64,000 nt of DNA from Mortierella alpina. Taxonomy: Eukaryota; Mortierellomycota; Mortierellomycetes; Mortierellales; Mortierellaceae. The stretch is from the NCBI GenBank assembly GCA_029449245.1, contig JANATF010000005.1, forward strand, positions 744,001 through 808,000, given 5' to 3'. The notes below the pieces were generated by a model. It had not been told where the DNA came from, ran no database searches, and was given only the letters and a program-made list of their open reading frames with translations. Below are positions 51,967 to 60,756 of this stretch, piece after piece. How positions within the stretch are numbered: position 1 is the first letter of the stretch; each line of letters begins with the position of its first letter. Both the position numbers and the translations under genes were made by a program.

Positions 51967-53388
51967 GCCATGGTCATGGGTCGAGCCATAAGAAAGGGCA
52001 TTGGGTAACACAAGGACAACAGCCCGACTTAAGGTGTTTGGCAACTCGCAATCAGACACAGAGGAGGGCGCGGTTGCTGTCTGTGGTCGCGGCACGCGAC
52101 AGTTTTGGCTGACGGGAGATCGCGCAAGAAGAAGGGCTGAGGACTTGGCTCATCATCTGGATGCAAGATGAACAAGCGATGCGGATCCGAGGACGATGAC
52201 AACGAGATCGAGATCGGAAACGCGTGATGGAGCAATGGCAAGGATGAATCAGGAAGGCGTGCACTGAAGAAGTTGATCATGCGGGATGAATGGAAGAAAA
52301 AAAAAAAGGAGAACAGAGATTGCGATCAGATAAGGAGAATCTGAGGCGCAATGAGCAAAAAAAAAAAAGTCGAGGACACAGGGGATCCATTCTCGCTTGG
52401 ATCTGCTTTGACGGCTCAGAAGAGCCGACAAGAGGCACTGCGATCGGTGTGGTGTAGCAAATGCGATGTCCTCTCTTTCTTGCTTTTGATTTGTAGTACT
52501 TTGGCAACATGAATGCCCAGGTGGTGGCACGTACTGCACCGCCCTGTTGCCTTGAATGATTTCTGTGAAATAAAAAGAGCACCGACCCCGAACCTTGGTT
52601 CGTGGTCTGTTTCCCTCCCAAAGATTTGCCTTGTCATATTTTGCCACAACTGCTGCTGAAACATTCATTCATATCGAACCTCCACGATCAAACCCACACA
52701 CACTGGCTGTCCCCACGCGAGAGACGCTACTCTACCATAGCTTTGCCCGCCAACAGCGAGAGCTGAGCAAGAGTAGAGACGGGTTTCCCCTCTATTTCCA
52801 TTCCACCTGTCCGTACGCAATCTGTTAGAAGCCATCTTTGTCCCTCCTGGCCCTCCGCTGCTGCGATCACCGCAGTGACCGCTAGGTAATAATCATGTTG
52901 CCTTAGCGACCAAGAATGGAGCGCGTTGCAGACCACTTTGGCCAATATTCTTGCACAGGAATCAAGAGCGAGCCCTTTGAGCTGACGAGTCCTTACCCGC
53001 TGTGGGTCGTATTATTTTATTAGATACATACTAGTTTTGCTTCCCTTCTTCTCTAAGAGTCTTCTTGTGGACCAGCGTTCCCCACCGGTCCTCATAGTAA
53101 GTTACTCATGAGTTAGTTCATATTTGTTATCTCCTTGAGACAGAAACACTTACCTTTAAATAGTCATTCTCTCATAGAGTGAATCCCTTTTTTTGGAGTT
53201 GATCCTTCCCCCAGTCTTGCGCGTCCGTTAATCGTTCCCACGATCAACTTGTAAGTGCGCTGGTGTTTCCTCTCTCGCTTTTCTTCCTAGTTCATGATGA
53301 ACAGATATTCATATATTAGTATGTTTCTTTTGATGTAGACCAACGACACCACAATGCCATTAAACATGCCCGCATCCCTCTCCCCGTG
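51967..53388. other. Unassigned region between D and fragment F
   Basis: No supported gene. Two A tracts (near 52296 and 52358) are seen. Around 53096-53340 there are several GTAAGT-like and TAG-like sites that could be leader introns of an unidentified transcript running into fragment F. Open frames here are short and without domains. Confidence 0.4.
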
Positions 53389-54016
53389 TCGGGAAACGCT
53401 CCCAGCGATCAAGATTAGTCCAGAACTTGATCGCTGACACTCCTTCCCTTTCTCCTCTGGACAAGGGGAGTGAGCAACCGCCAGAGTTAAGTTGTCACCC
53501 CACACACCGCAATAAATTTACTGTTGCACATCACAACAAATCCCTTGTTGAAACTCGCCCTTCGCTCGCTCCCCCTCACGCCGTGCTCCATACCTCGAAC
53601 ACTGACCCTACCCCTGACTCCCTGACCCCGATTCCTCAACCTCGCTACGACCCTCGCTACGATCACCCCCTTCCCTCTAGGACGTCAGAGACAGTGGCCC
53701 TGGTCCCACCTATCTCTCTCGCATCGCTAGAATCCACCTACTCCAAAAGCAAACTGACACGTATGCGCAAGCGTACGGTTCGTCTACAATCCTTCACACA
53801 GACTGTTGCCGAGCGCACTCTACTCACATTCATCGGCTCCATCAATGGTCACCCCGCTCGCATCCTCATCGACGGAGGGGCTGAAGGCAATGTCATTAGG
53901 TCCTCCTTCCAACAACGACACTCTCTCCCCCGCCAAACCTGCTCACCTGTCCCTATCATCCTCCCCGACGGCTCCTCTTCCATCACCCAACAGACCGTTC
54001 CCATCCAACTTGCCCG
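53389..54016 (+). pseudogene. Fragment F: gag-pol junction and protease of a C-family element
   Basis: Homologous to 32411-33020 of element C: the same GGGAAACGC...CAGCG...TTGATCGCTGA junction, then the pol spacer and protease with RILIDGGAEGNVIRSSF. A frame of about 200 residues stays open (53427-54044) but leaves homology at about 54016, before reverse transcriptase. No LTRs of its own are visible. Confidence 0.75.
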
Positions 54017-54324
54017 CTGTGGTGAAGGTACTCTAGATACGTAAAAATAGACTATCTGGTAAACAACATGAAACTAGTCTGGCCAATGATAAGAAAACTA
54101 CATGTGAAATGCCCTTACGTTTGATCGTATGATCTGATTTCCGTTGGGGGCAATCGGAACTGCGCAGACCAAACCAGTGGTCGCTATCAGTCAAGAAAAA
54201 GGGCTGGGGTAGAATATTCATATGATAAGTGACTAATACAAAAAGTGCCAGATAGCAGCATGCCAACCAGAAATTCACTTACTGTGAGAGCCGCTTGGGG
54301 GACTCGTGGTTCTCACAGGGTGTC
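54017..54324. other. Unassigned spacer between F and H
   Basis: AT-rich, no gene or clear repeat seen. Confidence 0.4.
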
Positions 54325-54424
54325 TGTAGTAGGGGTCAGGTCAAGTAGGTGGAAAAGGAATGTATTTACAGGTATCGTACTACTCTACTCTATATAGTCG
54401 TTGTGACTGGACACTACTGTTGCA
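54325..54424 (-). repeat. 3' LTR of element H
   Basis: 100 bp, TGTAGTAGGGG...CTGTTGCA, matching the reverse complement of the C LTR with roughly a dozen differences. Confidence 0.85.
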
Positions 54425-54430
54425 CCTTCC

Positions 54431-54608
54431 TGTCGCGGTTAGAGGAAAAGACACAGTTACTAGGAGCTGTCAAGTAACGAGAACGGAGTGAAGAAAGATG
54501 TATTCAAATGTCTCCTGTGGACGTGAGCATTAAGGACACGTCCACACTAATCTTCGCTAACTAAAAATATTAAGGGTAAGTCTATGCTAGGACGGTCAAT
54601 CCGGCACA
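54431..54608 (-). repeat. 3' LTR of element G
   Basis: 178 bp with TG...CA ends; next to the CTTCC duplication. Confidence 0.93.
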
Positions 54609-55004
54609 GAAGCCCCCGGCCAAGTTTCGTAGCACAGCTGGGAGCGAAATGGGATATATGGTAGGAAAAATGATAAAAACCTCCATGAGAAGTTAAGGGT
54701 ATAAGCCTATGATATCGGTGTCTAACCGCTAGATGAATGTTGAAGAAGTGAATGGTCGAGAAAAAATATATAAAAACTCGAGATGTTGGTGTAGTGATGA
54801 GGAAAAATATAAAACCTCTTGGAAATAAGTTGTCAGTCGAGGACAGGGGTTAGAGCCTCGAAGGGAAATGGAATGGGATAAAAATTGCAAAAACCCGTAT
54901 ATGAGGAGAGGAAAACGTTCAAGCAACGGATGTTGCAAGCGTGCAAAAACCTCTGAAGGCGGTAGAGCCCTTGAATAGGAAGTGGAATTGGCTTGCTGCA
55001 TCTG
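54609..55004 (-). other. 3' untranslated region of G with serial A/T-loop hairpins
   Basis: Stem-loops at 54756-54781 (TCGAG/CTCGA), 54799-54818 (GAGG/CCTC) and 54875-54896 (GGG/CCC), each closing an A-rich loop on the plus strand. The arrangement resembles 8640-8746 in element A. No gene is supported. Confidence 0.55.
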
Positions 55005-58000
55005 CTATTTTGAAGCAGACACACTCTGTCTTGTGGATACCTTGGAAGTCGGTTTCTGAGATGAGGGCTTGATCTGTTTCAGTGAACGATGATAGCGAGT
55101 CATCAAGTTTTTGGAATCGAAGTGCTCGGCAAGGATTTCACTGTTTTCAGAGTCGTCGTATCCTTTCCATTTCACCAGGTAGAGCGTCTTCCCCCCCGGA
55201 GCTGTACGATGACTGATAATGCGTTCCACTTCATAAGACGTGTCAGATGCGTCTTGAGGAAGATCAGGACGAGCGGCAATTTTCAGCTGCTCGGGTGCAT
55301 AGTTGCGGGCAAGCACACGGGACATGGCATCACGAAGGATGTAAGTTCCATGGGATGTGCGCCGAACAACTTGATAAGGGCCATCATAGGGAGCATCAAG
55401 GGAACTGGTGGCCTCCATGTCACGAGCCATGACATAGGAACCAGAAGGGAACTCAGTAATTAGGTGAGAGCGATTGAATTTGTCCATCATGTCTTTCTGG
55501 GTGAGGGAGCTCTTGTCAGAGACAGCCGGAAAGACAATGGTGGTGAGGTAAGAGAGACGTTCTTCGAGACCTTGAGGAGATAAGAGATCAGACTGAATGT
55601 CTTTGGTCGCTTGGAGAGAACTGAAATCAGAGAGTGCTCGACCATAAAAGAGAGAGTATGGGGCAGAGCTGTGAAGACCAGCAACTCTAGTGTTAAGCTG
55701 GAGCTGTACTTTGGGAAGATAGAGATCCCAATCAAGTACTTTGCCATCGAGGACTTTTGGCAGAAGATCTTTGACAGAGCGAACTGAACGTTCGGCGACC
55801 CCGTTGCCTCGTGGATGGTAAGGAGTAGTGAGACGATGCTCAATTTGAAGAATTGAGAGGACATTTTTGAGAAGAGCATTAGAAAATTCAGAGCCATTAT
55901 CAGACTGAATAATCTTGGGAGGTCCAATGTCAGCAAAGAGTTGGAAAAGTTCAGCAGCGATAATGCCAGCTTCTTTCGAGCGAATAGCTCGGAGAAAGAC
56001 AAATCGAGTACAAACATCAACTACGAGAAGGGCATAGTTGTTTTGACGAGTGCTCAAGGGAAATTGGGCGAGGTCCATAGCAAGGTGTTCACCTGGAAGG
56101 TTGGCATGAACAGCCTTGAGAGGATGATAGCCACGGCGAGCAATGTTGAAATACTGACAAGAGGAGCATTGACGGATGAACTGAAGACAAGCGTCCTTCA
56201 GGTTGGGCCATGTGATGCCACGTAGGTGCAATGCATTGACCATAGCGTTGGCACCAAGGTGAGCGGTCTCGTGAATATTTTTGAGAATAGCTTGACGCTC
56301 AGACTCTGGAGGAGTAATCATCTCTTTGTCAGGAGTCTGGGGTTGATGAATGTATGGAGCCTTGGGGTCAATAGGCAAATCGAGGATTTGGTTGGCAAGG
56401 TCTTTTGATTTGACAACCAATTCAGGAGATGAAGGTGTAGAGAAAGTACGAAAGCCGCTGCGAGTGGAAACAGCTGCCTTGCGACGTTTGTCGCGGTGAA
56501 CTAGAGGGTCTGGGTCTGGAGAAGCCCAAAGTTCAGAAGGAAATGCCCGGGAAAGAGCATCAGGAATGATATTGAGTAAACCAGGACGATAGACACACTT
56601 GAAATCATAGCTTAGAATGGTTTCTGTCCAATTGGCAATGGTAGCTGGAAGATCAGCTTGTGTCTTAATGAAGGTGAGTGGTTTATGATCTGTATAGAGA
56701 GTGAATGGACGACCCCACAAATAGTAATGAAACTTTTTGAGGGCAAATACGATGCCAAGGAGCTCTTTCTTGTAAGCAGGATAGTTGCGCTCATGCTTTT
56801 TGAGCGAACGAGCCATGAAAGAGATGTAGTGAACAACAGACTCATCTTCAGGACCGTTGGGAAGTTGGTAGAGAACAGCACCAAGACCAAGGTTTGAAGC
56901 GTCAGTGGCAACGTAGAAAGGTTTGGAAAAATCTGGGAAGTGAAGTACAGGCGCTTGTGAAATCAGATATTTAATCTGATTGAAGCATTCAAGCTGCAGA
57001 TCCGAGAGAACAAAATGGCCTCTACGGAAACGTAGCTCGTCCAAAGGCGCAGATAATGTGCCATAGAGAGGGATGTACTCACGAAAATAATTAAACATAC
57101 CAAGGTATCGTTGAACCATTTTCGCGTTGGTAGGAGGTGCCCAGGATTTAATGTTCGCAATCTTTTGAGGCATGATGCGACGGCCATTGCGATCAATAAT
57201 GAATCCAAGAAGGATCACTTCTGTGCAAAAGAAATGACACTTCTCGGGGTTGATAATGAGGTTGGCCTTTGTGAGGCGACTGATAACTTCTTGAACGTGC
57301 AAGGCGTGTTCCTCTTTGCTATTAGAGAAAATCACTATGTCATCAACGTAAACGGCAACGAAAGCCAAGTCTCCAAGAATGAGAGACATGCCTCGTTGGA
57401 AGATAGAAGTCATTGGTTTGAGACCAAAAGGAGCACGGGCAAACATGAACTGTTTGTTTTTGTGCATAAATGCTGTGTAGGGCTGACTCTTCTTAGACAA
57501 TGGAAGGCGGTGAAAAGCTTGCTTGAGGTCTAAAGTTGAGTAAAACTTATGACCACCGCTTTTCTCCAATACATCTGTGATGAGAGGAAGAAGAAAATTG
57601 TCCGTGTCTTCAAGAAGAGAGTTGAGGTGACGAGGATCAAGACAGACACGATGCTTTATGATGTTACCATCAAGGTCATGCCTTGCAGCTAGTGTGAGTT
57701 TGTTCATATGCTTAGTGCCTGGAGGGGCAGGAACGATAACTCCATCAGCTTCCCATTGATCAACTTGCTTGTCAACCTCTCCCTGCTGAGATTGAGAGAA
57801 GGGTCGATAAGAGCGTTGATAGACAGTAGCACCAGGGGCAACCTTAAGGTCTACAGTCATGAAGGGATGAGGGCAGAAACTAGACGGATCAATCTGAGCA
57901 TTGTCGTCGAGATAGGGCTTCAGATCAGCGAGAAAGGCTTCACGATCTGAAATGAATTTATCGGTGAGTTCCTCAGGAGGCCGATACTTAGCAAGAATGG

Positions 58001-60404
58001 CAGGCTTTTTGTCAGAGATAATAAAAAGATCTGGGACAGCAGCCTGATGAAGTTCAAAGCCATGAATTTGAAAACCAAGCCTCGATATTAGATCAATGCC
58101 AAGGTAGCAATCATAATGATCGAGGGGCATAACATCAACGCGACTTTGAGCAGTGCGACCATTGCAGACGATGGAAACGTAGTCAATGGTAATGAGTGTA
58201 GGAATAGTGTGCTCTGGATTGGCAAGAACAGTGACCTGATCTTGGAGAACACCAGTCTCAAGGCCGAGTTCTTCTGCAACATAGGGTGCAATAGTAGTTG
58301 TAGTGCAGCCAGTGTCAAGGAGAGCCGTATATTCCATGTCATTGATGAGTATAGGGATAATGATCCTTTTATCACCATCAGCAGCACCACGAAAGGCTGC
58401 CTTAAGACGATGGGGAAAAGGGACAGGCGAGGGGTTATGAAAAAACTGAGAAACAGCGGTAGAAAGTGATAGACTTTCGGAAGGTGACACAACCTGAGAA
58501 GGTTCAGTAGCAACAGGACATGATGTAGCAATTGAATAGCGAGAAGAATCATTAACGTCGTTGGTTATTTGATTGATTGCGTGAACGCTAGAATAATCAT
58601 GTTCAGTGCCAAGAGAGTCATCCATAAGCACGTCCTCATCGTCAGTGTCAAAAAGAGCAGCACGCTTAACACCAGCAGCTTGGGTGATTGCAGCTTTCTT
58701 TCTGGAGGGTTGATAAGACGAGGACGAGGAAGTGGTGGTGACTGAGGAAGTGGAGGAAGAAGAAGGAGTACTCCTACGCTGAGGACAAGACTCTGACCAA
58801 TGGGTCTTTGTCAGCGTAAGACAAGACGGGTTTGAGCACCACGACTTGCCAGGAGGAAGGTTCGTGTAGGTGGGCTTCTTCTTGGTGTTCTGATCCTTTG
58901 AAGGCGGACCAGTTGAGGTGAAGGAGGAGGAAGCACCATTGCTGGGCTTATGACGTTTGTCACGATGATTGTTGTTGTTCGACTTCTGCCCAGAAAAAGA
59001 AGAGGCAGAATTGTTGCCATTATCCTTTTCAAGGAGGTGAGGCGCCCAAATTGAGGCTGCCCAACGTCCACCCCAAGGATGAAAGCCTGTAAGAGGGCCT
59101 TGGATGTTGCGAATGAACGTCAGGATGACGGTGTACTCCTCTACATCATGAAGACGAGAGAACTTGGAAATGATAAGGTTCTGGGTGTTGCCGGGGACCG
59201 CTCGGAATAGGACGCCAATGAGGATGGCGTGAGGGATTGTGGCTTCCGAGTGGTGCTGGACAAGACCAGAAGCAAGAAGTAGATTCTCAAAGCGACGAGC
59301 GAAAGATTCAGAGTCTTCTTGAGGGAGGGAGCGGAAAGTGAAGACCCTTTCGAGTATATTGCCAGTGATCTCATGCAAACGAAAAGTTTCACGCATGGCC
59401 AGTACAACTTCATGCCAGGTACGGGCAGAAGCAGGCGCAATTTGATTCATGAGATCGTCAAAGCGCTGGTCCAAACGTTGCTCCAAATCAGCCTTAGTGA
59501 GAATTTGAGACATATAGCGGTAAGCAAGAATGTCAAAAAGATCAGCCAATTTGTCGCGGTAAAACTTCTCAAAGCGATTGAGAAAGAGAAAAATGAGCTC
59601 CACAAGCTTGGCTTCAAAGTTTTCACGCTTTGCAGTCTTGAGCTTGGAAGTAAGTTCCAGGACAGGTTCGTCCTTGAACGAGGGAAGGACAAGGCGCTCA
59701 TAGTCAACAGTATGAGTGCCTTGAAAGACAGGAATGGATCCTTTGACCCCAATGCGAACAAGGGCGCCGTGCTCCTTGTTAGAGTAGACAGGGGGCACGT
59801 TGCAAGCGTCTTGATAAATGATTGGAGGAAAGAGTTGCATTCCCACGTTGGAGCTGGGATTAGAGTTTGAAGGAAAGAGACGGCGATTGAGAGCTTGTTG
59901 GGCCTGTGCCAATTCACTCTCTGCCTGTGCAATGTTGCCTTTGAGAGCAGCAATAAGAACATTTCTCTCTTGTGTAAGTCTTTCTTTCTGGTCATGGGGT
60001 TGACCGTCAAGAATGAACTCAGAGTCGAGAAGAGTATCCTCAAATTGCTCTTGAAGGCGATGAAGAGTCCTCTCCTTGGTTGTAACCAAAGCTTGAAGGC
60101 GTGCAAGACGGTCTACGACGGGAGGATTATCAACATCCATTGACGTAGAACCAGCAAGCAGCTGAGCAAAGGAGGGAGCAGAAGTATTGACTTCTGGAGA
60201 AGAATTAACGTCTGGGGTAAGAGCCCCTGACAAAGGAGGTGAAGAAACAGAAGTTTCCGCGGTTAGGACCGTGGTCGCTTGTTCCACCGATGATACAACT
60301 GGAGGAGTCTCTTGCGAGGTTCCAGAGGGTGCCCCAACTTGCGAGTCAGGAGCATGTACGTGGGAGGAACGGGTAGATCGTTGCTTCCCGGGATTTGTTG
60401 CCAT
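55005..60404 (-). CDS. Gag-Pol polyprotein of element G
   Basis: One frame of 1799 residues. Helical gag region with possible coiled coil (about 100-180) and gag core (about 215-440). A Ser-rich linker holds the unusual Cys/His cluster CSNPSC...HWSESC near 530. The protease is canonical (ALLDTGCTTT, near 700). Reverse transcriptase with VYVDDIVIFS, RNase H (YTDHKPLTF), integrase (HLGANAM...CSSC, D-D-E, GVAERSVR) and a chromodomain-like end (YEVERIISHR...VKWKGYDDSENSEI) without TWEP. The overall organisation and several motifs match element A, so the two form one clade. No lesions seen. Confidence 0.92.
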   Translation of the reverse strand: MATNPGKQRSTRSSHVHAPDSQVGAPSGTSQETPPVVSSVEQATTVLTAETSVSSPPLSGALTPDVNSSPEVNTSAPSFAQLLAGSTSMDVDNPPVVDRLARLQALVTTKERTLHRLQEQFEDTLLDSEFILDGQPHDQKERLTQERNVLIAALKGNIAQAESELAQAQQALNRRLFPSNSNPSSNVGMQLFPPIIYQDACNVPPVYSNKEHGALVRIGVKGSIPVFQGTHTVDYERLVLPSFKDEPVLELTSKLKTAKRENFEAKLVELIFLFLNRFEKFYRDKLADLFDILAYRYMSQILTKADLEQRLDQRFDDLMNQIAPASARTWHEVVLAMRETFRLHEITGNILERVFTFRSLPQEDSESFARRFENLLLASGLVQHHSEATIPHAILIGVLFRAVPGNTQNLIISKFSRLHDVEEYTVILTFIRNIQGPLTGFHPWGGRWAASIWAPHLLEKDNGNNSASSFSGQKSNNNNHRDKRHKPSNGASSSFTSTGPPSKDQNTKKKPTYTNLPPGKSWCSNPSCLTLTKTHWSESCPQRRSTPSSSSTSSVTTTSSSSSYQPSRKKAAITQAAGVKRAALFDTDDEDVLMDDSLGTEHDYSSVHAINQITNDVNDSSRYSIATSCPVATEPSQVVSPSESLSLSTAVSQFFHNPSPVPFPHRLKAAFRGAADGDKRIIIPILINDMEYTALLDTGCTTTTIAPYVAEELGLETGVLQDQVTVLANPEHTIPTLITIDYVSIVCNGRTAQSRVDVMPLDHYDCYLGIDLISRLGFQIHGFELHQAAVPDLFIISDKKPAILAKYRPPEELTDKFISDREAFLADLKPYLDDNAQIDPSSFCPHPFMTVDLKVAPGATVYQRSYRPFSQSQQGEVDKQVDQWEADGVIVPAPPGTKHMNKLTLAARHDLDGNIIKHRVCLDPRHLNSLLEDTDNFLLPLITDVLEKSGGHKFYSTLDLKQAFHRLPLSKKSQPYTAFMHKNKQFMFARAPFGLKPMTSIFQRGMSLILGDLAFVAVYVDDIVIFSNSKEEHALHVQEVISRLTKANLIINPEKCHFFCTEVILLGFIIDRNGRRIMPQKIANIKSWAPPTNAKMVQRYLGMFNYFREYIPLYGTLSAPLDELRFRRGHFVLSDLQLECFNQIKYLISQAPVLHFPDFSKPFYVATDASNLGLGAVLYQLPNGPEDESVVHYISFMARSLKKHERNYPAYKKELLGIVFALKKFHYYLWGRPFTLYTDHKPLTFIKTQADLPATIANWTETILSYDFKCVYRPGLLNIIPDALSRAFPSELWASPDPDPLVHRDKRRKAAVSTRSGFRTFSTPSSPELVVKSKDLANQILDLPIDPKAPYIHQPQTPDKEMITPPESERQAILKNIHETAHLGANAMVNALHLRGITWPNLKDACLQFIRQCSSCQYFNIARRGYHPLKAVHANLPGEHLAMDLAQFPLSTRQNNYALLVVDVCTRFVFLRAIRSKEAGIIAAELFQLFADIGPPKIIQSDNGSEFSNALLKNVLSILQIEHRLTTPYHPRGNGVAERSVRSVKDLLPKVLDGKVLDWDLYLPKVQLQLNTRVAGLHSSAPYSLFYGRALSDFSSLQATKDIQSDLLSPQGLEERLSYLTTIVFPAVSDKSSLTQKDMMDKFNRSHLITEFPSGSYVMARDMEATSSLDAPYDGPYQVVRRTSHGTYILRDAMSRVLARNYAPEQLKIAARPDLPQDASDTSYEVERIISHRTAPGGKTLYLVKWKGYDDSENSEILAEHFDSKNLMTRYHRSLKQIKPSSQKPTSKVSTRQSVSASK

Positions 60405-60569
60405 TACAAAGGAAAATATGGCATAAAAATGAGGTAGTGAAAAATAGCGATAGAAGCGAGCTGAAAGAAGGAAAGTCAGCGAATGTATGTATGGTTGAGG
60501 GTGTGATGAATATCAATTAGGATTGGAGAGACAACTGAACAAAGCAGCACAATTGTCGTTAAAAAAAAG
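60405..60569 (-). other. 5' leader of element G
   Basis: 165 bp between the 5' LTR and the ATG. It starts (minus strand) with C, eight T, AACG; no tRNA 3'-end complement is evident. Confidence 0.6.
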
Positions 60570-60747
60570 TGTCCCGGTTAGAGGAAAAGACACAGTTACT
60601 AGGAGCTGTCAAGTAACGAGAACGGAGTGAAGAAAGATGTATTCAAATGTCTCCTGTGGACGTGAGCATTAAGGACACGTCCACACTAATCTTCGCTAAC
60701 TAAAAATATTAAGGGTAAGTCTATGCTAGGACGGTCAATCCGGCACA
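60570..60747 (-). repeat. 5' LTR of element G
   Basis: 178 bp; partner of 54431-54608 with one difference. Confidence 0.93.
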
Positions 60748-60756
60748 CTTCCCCTT

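Larger units (their letters stand above)
54431..60747 (-). mobile_element. LTR retrotransposon G (Ty3/gypsy, chromodomain type)
   Basis: 178-bp LTRs (54431-54608, 60570-60747) differ at one base near the start (TGTCGCGG versus TGTCCCGG). Target duplication CTTCC. Single gag-pol frame. As in A, the 5' LTR is followed by C plus eight T and AACG, not by a TGG primer site. It is inserted in the polypurine tract of H. Confidence 0.94.

Noticed and set aside
52249-52668. 139-codon open frame between D and F
   Set aside because: Phe/Ser-rich translation driven by A/T tracts; overlapping frames look equally plausible and none shows a known domain.
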